Shown: positions 20,733 through 23,767 of the stretch, one piece after another
Numbering within the stretch: the stretch's first letter is position 1
Layout of the letters: each line of letters begins with the position of its first letter
Assembly: GCA_028712015.1 (NCBI GenBank)
Contig: JAQTRB010000003.1
Coordinates: 1-23,767 of the forward strand
Source of the DNA: Syntrophales bacterium
GTDB taxonomy: Bacteria; Desulfobacterota; Syntrophia; Syntrophales; UBA5619
Direction of reading: 5' to 3'
DNA length: 23,767 bases
Position numbers and translations under genes: made by a program
Notes under the pieces: generated by a model
What the model was told of the DNA's origin: nothing
The model's input: only the letters and a program-made list of their open reading frames with translations
Databases searched by the model: none

Positions 20733-21932
20733 TTATTTCTCTTCTATACATATCCCGGCAAAGTCCGCCATATCGTCCGTGGCCTTGCTGAATTGCTGCG
20801 CCGTCTTGACCAGCGGCGGAAGGTTCTTGTACTCTTCTCGCGAGTAGCCGTCCTCGGCGTAGGCCCTTTCGAAATACGGAACGCGCAGCAACTTTTCCAA
20901 CGTAGCCTTTGGAATTTCCCGGTCGATCCTCCCTTTTTCAAAGACGATCCGCTCTTGGTTCGGGAAATGGATCACCTCGTCAATGAAGGTCGGCGGACAG
21001 GTGACGACGATGTCGGCTCCGGCCTTTTCTTCCAGGTGCCAGAGCTTCAGAACGCCGTCCACCTTCGGTCCCACCCTCAGCGAACAGGAGAGCAGCTTGC
21101 TTGGATATTTTCTCTCCTTGATCAGCCGGTAGGCCTTTTTGAAGATCGCCAGTTCCGCCATCCGGACCTCTCCCTCGGTCAGTTCAATTCCCTTCTCCTT
21201 CGCGAAATCCCGAAGCCCTCCGAGGTCTCCGTAACGGGCTTCCATGTGGGTGATGACGGATCGCCAGCGCGAAAGATCCACCTGGTTCGCCTTGGCCTTT
21301 TCCAAACCCCTCTGTACGGACTTCGCGCAATCCATCAATTGCGGCAAAACGAAGGTGAGCGTGTTGTTCGTGGCGATTCCTTTGGAGGTGAGGATCTCGA
21401 TCACCTCGTATCCCTCCTTGGTGCCGGGAACCTTGATCATAACGTTTGGATTGATGGATGCCAGGTCATAGGCTTGCTTGAGCATCACGTCCCGTTCGTG
21501 ACACCTGCGGGGGTCGACCTGACCGGAGAGGTATCCCTCTTGGTATCCGCTTTTCTCGAAAAGCGGCAGGAACATCGCCGACCCGCGCCGGACAATCTCT
21601 TTGTAGAGAAGCCAGAAGAGAGACTCCTTGTCGATTCCGGGATTTTCCCGGATCATCGATCGAACCACCTCTTTCCAGTACGGCTCGTCGTCCTTGATTG
21701 CCTGGAGAGAAAGCGAGGGGTTGGTCGTGACGCCGCGAAAGAGCCATCTCTCGGGATTTTTTCCATCATACATCCGCGCGAACTGATGCTTGAGCGTTTC
21801 CTCTTCCCCCTCCTGCGCCTTCGCAAGAAGCTTTCGGCACCAGTTTTCAAAGATGACCGGCGAAGAATCCCACCAGATCTCCATGCCGGGGCTGACCTGG
21901 ACCAATTTTTCCAGCAAGTTGCTTTCGTTCAT
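20733..21932 (-). CDS. Transaldolase-family protein
   Basis: The 399-residue product shows transaldolase signatures: RGVTTNPSLSL (67-77), YLSGQVDPR (134-142) and the Schiff-base lysine Lys167 in NVMIKVPGTKEGYEVI, followed by ATNNTLTFVLPQ. Classical TalA/TalB are about 316 residues. This one has about 80 extra residues, mostly in the N-terminal and C-terminal parts, so it belongs to a divergent long group whose substrate may not be sedoheptulose 7-phosphate. It probably makes or breaks a three-carbon ketol unit through a lysine enamine. The start at ATG 21932 follows AGGGGG. The promoter and a GntR-type operator lie just upstream. Confidence 0.88.
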   Translation of the reverse strand: MNESNLLEKLVQVSPGMEIWWDSSPVIFENWCRKLLAKAQEGEEETLKHQFARMYDGKNPERWLFRGVTTNPSLSLQAIKDDEPYWKEVVRSMIRENPGIDKESLFWLLYKEIVRRGSAMFLPLFEKSGYQEGYLSGQVDPRRCHERDVMLKQAYDLASINPNVMIKVPGTKEGYEVIEILTSKGIATNNTLTFVLPQLMDCAKSVQRGLEKAKANQVDLSRWRSVITHMEARYGDLGGLRDFAKEKGIELTEGEVRMAELAIFKKAYRLIKERKYPSKLLSCSLRVGPKVDGVLKLWHLEEKAGADIVVTCPPTFIDEVIHFPNQERIVFEKGRIDREIPKATLEKLLRVPYFERAYAEDGYSREEYKNLPPLVKTAQQFSKATDDMADFAGICIEEK

Positions 21933-21973
21933 TTTTCCCCCTTTTGTACCGAATTGGTTGTTTTATGTTTAGA

Positions 21974-21983
21974 TGTATATACA
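21974..21983. promoter_or_regulatory. Predicted GntR/HutC-subfamily operator TGTATATACA
   Basis: A perfect 10-base palindrome contains GTATATAC, which fits the HutC-subfamily operator pattern GTMTAKAC and equals the core of the Bacillus TreR site as I recall it. It lies between the GntR gene and the transaldolase gene that follows it on the minus strand. It coincides with the predicted -10 box, so binding would block transcription. Confidence 0.6.
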
Positions 21984-22004
21984 ACAGATCCCCATTCAAT
22001 GCAA
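21976..22004 (-). promoter_or_regulatory. Candidate promoter of the transaldolase-aminotransferase operon
   Basis: On the minus strand TTGCAT (plus 21999-22004), a 17-base spacer and TATATA (21976-21981) lie 44-72 bases before the transaldolase ATG. The -35 is weak (3 of 6) but spacing is ideal and the -10 falls inside the operator palindrome. Confidence 0.45.
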
Positions 22005-22006
22005 CT

Positions 22007-22777
22007 TCAATCCTGATGAACGTTGTCCTCTTCAATATGATAACGTCCCAATTCTACCTCAAAAACATACTTGTCGCCACGGTAGTAGGAATACAGGAGC
22101 TCCACCGGGACATTGTTTTCATCATATGTCAGACTCTCCATAAAAAAAGCGGCTGAATTCACGGGAAGATTGAGATAGGACGCGATTCGGCCTTTCAGGT
22201 TCACCGCACGTATCGTTTGATCCGAACGGGCAAGGGTCACATTGAAACGATCATTGATGATCTGGTACATGGAGCCGGTCAGGTCCATCTCTAAAATGTC
22301 ACGGAACGTGGAACCCGGGAGGTAGCTCTCCTCATAAATGAAGGGAACCTCGTTGCCGCTCCGGATGCGGCGGATCACCGCCACTTTGCCGTTCGGACTC
22401 AGGATCAGTTTCTTGGCAACCTGATCGCCCGCCCCTTCAAGGCTCTTTTTGATGATGCGGGTCCTCTCCCTGATTCCCAGCTCCTGCAGATCGGCGCTGA
22501 AACTCGAAATGCTCTTGAGTTTGTGCGTGACTGCAAGCGGGGTTTCCGCGCAGACAAAGGTACCGCGCCCCTTTTCCTTTCGAAGCATTCCAGCCGCAGT
22601 CAGCTCCGCAATGGCTTGACGTAGGGTATTGCGGTTCACCTGGCAGATCTTGGACAGTTCAACCTCCGAGGGGAGCGATGCTCCCCGTTCGTATCTGCCC
22701 GACTGGATCAGCTCCCTGATCCAGGCGCTGATCTGCAGATATTTGGGGATGGGGTTGTCCGGATCGATGACGTTCAT
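22007..22777 (-). CDS. GntR-family transcription regulator, HutC/UTRA subfamily
   Basis: The 256-residue product has an N-terminal winged helix (PIPKYLQISAWIRELIQSG, LPSEVELSKICQVNRNTLRQ, KGRGTFV; residues 8-76) and a C-terminal UTRA ligand-binding domain (about 95-245; PFIYEESYLPG, ILYS-type end VELLYSYYRGDKYVFEVEL). Such proteins repress uptake and catabolic operons until a small effector binds. The gene starts 12 bases after the permease stop and ends 74 bases before the transaldolase start, where a matching operator palindrome is found. The effector is unknown; relatives respond to sugars, amino acids, histidine intermediates or phosphonates. Confidence 0.92.
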   Translation of the reverse strand: MNVIDPDNPIPKYLQISAWIRELIQSGRYERGASLPSEVELSKICQVNRNTLRQAIAELTAAGMLRKEKGRGTFVCAETPLAVTHKLKSISSFSADLQELGIRERTRIIKKSLEGAGDQVAKKLILSPNGKVAVIRRIRSGNEVPFIYEESYLPGSTFRDILEMDLTGSMYQIINDRFNVTLARSDQTIRAVNLKGRIASYLNLPVNSAAFFMESLTYDENNVPVELLYSYYRGDKYVFEVELGRYHIEEDNVHQD

Positions 22778-22789
22778 GATCGCAAGACC

Positions 22790-23767
22790 CTATCCTTTTG
22801 TGCCGCTCATTCCCGAAAGCCCCGTGCTGCCGGTTGTAACCCTCATAATGATCAGGAACAACGCGACGATGAGAACAACCACGGTGCACATGGCATTGGC
22901 GCTTGCCGTACGGCCATCCACATCGAGGAAGATGATCTCGATGGCGGCCAGTTTTATTTGCGCCGATACCAGAAACAAAACAGCGCTGATCGTGGTCATC
23001 GCCCGCATAAAAAAGAAGGTCGTCGTGGAAAGGAAGGCCACCTTGGAGAGCGGGAAAACGATCCGGGTGAAGGTGGTTACGGGTCCCGCGCCGAGGCTGA
23101 CCGCAGCCTCCTCGACCGACTTATCGATCTGCTTGAGGTTGGCCGTCCCGGAAAGCACGCCCAGTGTAAAGTTGGCAATAACGATATTGATGATTATGAT
23201 CCAGATGGTGCCATAAATCAGGAAGTAGGGTTTGTTGAAAACCAGAACGTATCCCAGCCCGAGGACTACCCCCGGGATGGCTGCCGGCAAAACCGACAGT
23301 GCATAGAGAAGCTGCTCGCCCCGGGGCTTCTTTTTCTCGATGATGTAAGAGGCCACAAGTGTGATCGATGCTCCGATCGCCGCCACAACCAAGGAAACCA
23401 GAAGGCTGGTCCAAATAGGGGCGTATTTGATGGCAATCATTTCCCGGAACGGTCCCGGCTCCAGCACGCTGTTCCAGAAGGAGGTCCAGATTGGCACGCT
23501 GGCCCCAAGCGACGGGAAATCGAAGTGTTTCAACGTGAGCGTAAAATCGTAGGGCCAGGTCTTGACAAACGATCCCAGAAAGACCGTGACAAAAATCAGC
23601 AGGATGCTTGAGCATACGATGGCGGAGTAGATCGTGAAACCCCACTTCTTCAGAGGCCGGGAAGGCTGAATGAACGGCCGGGCCTGGCCGCTGATCATTG
23701 CATAGCTTTTTCGTGTTAGGTAGTAATTGATCGCAAATGCGGTGATGGAGGGGACCAGAAGGATGAC
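22790..23767 (-). CDS. ABC transporter permease (binding-protein-dependent, iron/2-aminoethylphosphonate-type), N-terminal part outside window
   Basis: The frame is open from the TAG at 22790-22792 to the window edge (325 codons visible). The ATG at 23698 is internal: the 23 upstream codons encode a further membrane-edge segment (ILLVPSITAFAINYYLTRKS) that fits the protein. About six to seven helices are visible, and the EAA loop that docks the ATPase reads EEAAVSLGAGPVTTFTRIV. The joined architecture suggests a dual permease of 500-600 residues, as in FbpB and putative 2-aminoethylphosphonate transporters; SFVKTWPYDFTLTLKHFDF resembles the latter as I recall them. The substrate is not determined. 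It is presumably co-transcribed with the GntR gene. Confidence 0.88.
   Translation of the reverse strand, partial: VILLVPSITAFAINYYLTRKSYAMISGQARPFIQPSRPLKKWGFTIYSAIVCSSILLIFVTVFLGSFVKTWPYDFTLTLKHFDFPSLGASVPIWTSFWNSVLEPGPFREMIAIKYAPIWTSLLVSLVVAAIGASITLVASYIIEKKKPRGEQLLYALSVLPAAIPGVVLGLGYVLVFNKPYFLIYGTIWIIIINIVIANFTLGVLSGTANLKQIDKSVEEAAVSLGAGPVTTFTRIVFPLSKVAFLSTTTFFFMRAMTTISAVLFLVSAQIKLAAIEIIFLDVDGRTASANAMCTVVVLIVALFLIIMRVTTGSTGLSGMSGTKG

Noticed and set aside
20727..22016. Plus-strand 429-codon open frame
   Set aside because: It is antisense to the transaldolase gene, which carries TTNPSLSL and KVPGT motifs. The plus product has no domain.
1..23767. CRISPR arrays, tRNA or rRNA genes, insertion sequences, integrase or attachment sites
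   Set aside because: None seen by reading both strands: no regular direct repeats, no CCA-ended cloverleaf noticed, and no transposase or integrase motifs among the coding regions.

Overview
The window looks like chromosomal DNA of a Desulfobacterota (deltaproteobacterial) bacterium, perhaps a syntrophic or sulfate-reducing relative. This is inferred from gene content (a ferredoxin:thioredoxin-reductase-like protein, a probable selenoprotein, the cmk-rpsA-sppA run, B12/radical SAM and glycolipid-type genes) and from a moderately GC-rich composition. It is not proved by a marker gene. No rRNA, tRNA, CRISPR array, transposase or phage gene was recognised. No gene-free stretch exceeds 300 bases.

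Left part (1-4003). An alanine-glyoxylate-type aminotransferase runs off the left edge on the minus strand. Divergent from it is a plus-strand redox group: a small glutaredoxin-like protein (CGHC active site), then a ferredoxin:thioredoxin reductase catalytic-chain homologue whose frame is interrupted by TGA exactly at the last redox-active cysteine (C-Y-[TGA]). The frame continues for 29 more family-like codons, and a perfect 7-bp hairpin with a UGGAA loop begins 14 bases after the TGA. I read this as a selenocysteine codon plus a bacterial SECIS element, the main discovery of the window. A gamma-glutamyltransferase-like gene follows. Then comes a tiny Cys-rich protein carrying only a sigma-70 region-4 helix-turn-helix, with a textbook promoter that fixes its TTG start.

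Middle (4046-11193). A minus-strand housekeeping operon reads VanZ-like, cmk, rpsA (six S1 domains), sppA, then a crotonase-family protein. Divergent from it are a periplasmic M48 metalloprotease with TPR repeats and a class I methyltransferase. Two small open frames (54 and 29 codons) are coupled by stop/start contact to these genes.

Region 11278-16754 (minus) is a tightly packed five-gene operon: GT4 glycosyltransferase, UbiE-like methyltransferase, alpha/alpha-toroid (GH15/prenyltransferase-fold) protein, hexapeptide acyltransferase and B12-binding radical SAM enzyme. It probably builds or decorates a glycoconjugate or lipid whose identity cannot be read from sequence. A divergent HAD-family phosphatase follows with its own promoter.

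Region 18008-19459 is in decay: a stomatin/SPFH gene lacking its SPFH core and an nfeD gene split by a frameshift flank an intact outer-membrane lipocalin lipoprotein gene.

Right end (19612-23767, minus). An ABC importer permease (cut by the window edge) and a GntR/HutC-UTRA regulator are followed by a transaldolase-family gene and a HisC-like aminotransferase. A perfect TGTATATACA palindrome, matching the HutC-subfamily operator pattern, lies on the predicted -10 of the transaldolase promoter. This suggests substrate-responsive control of a small uptake-and-catabolism unit.
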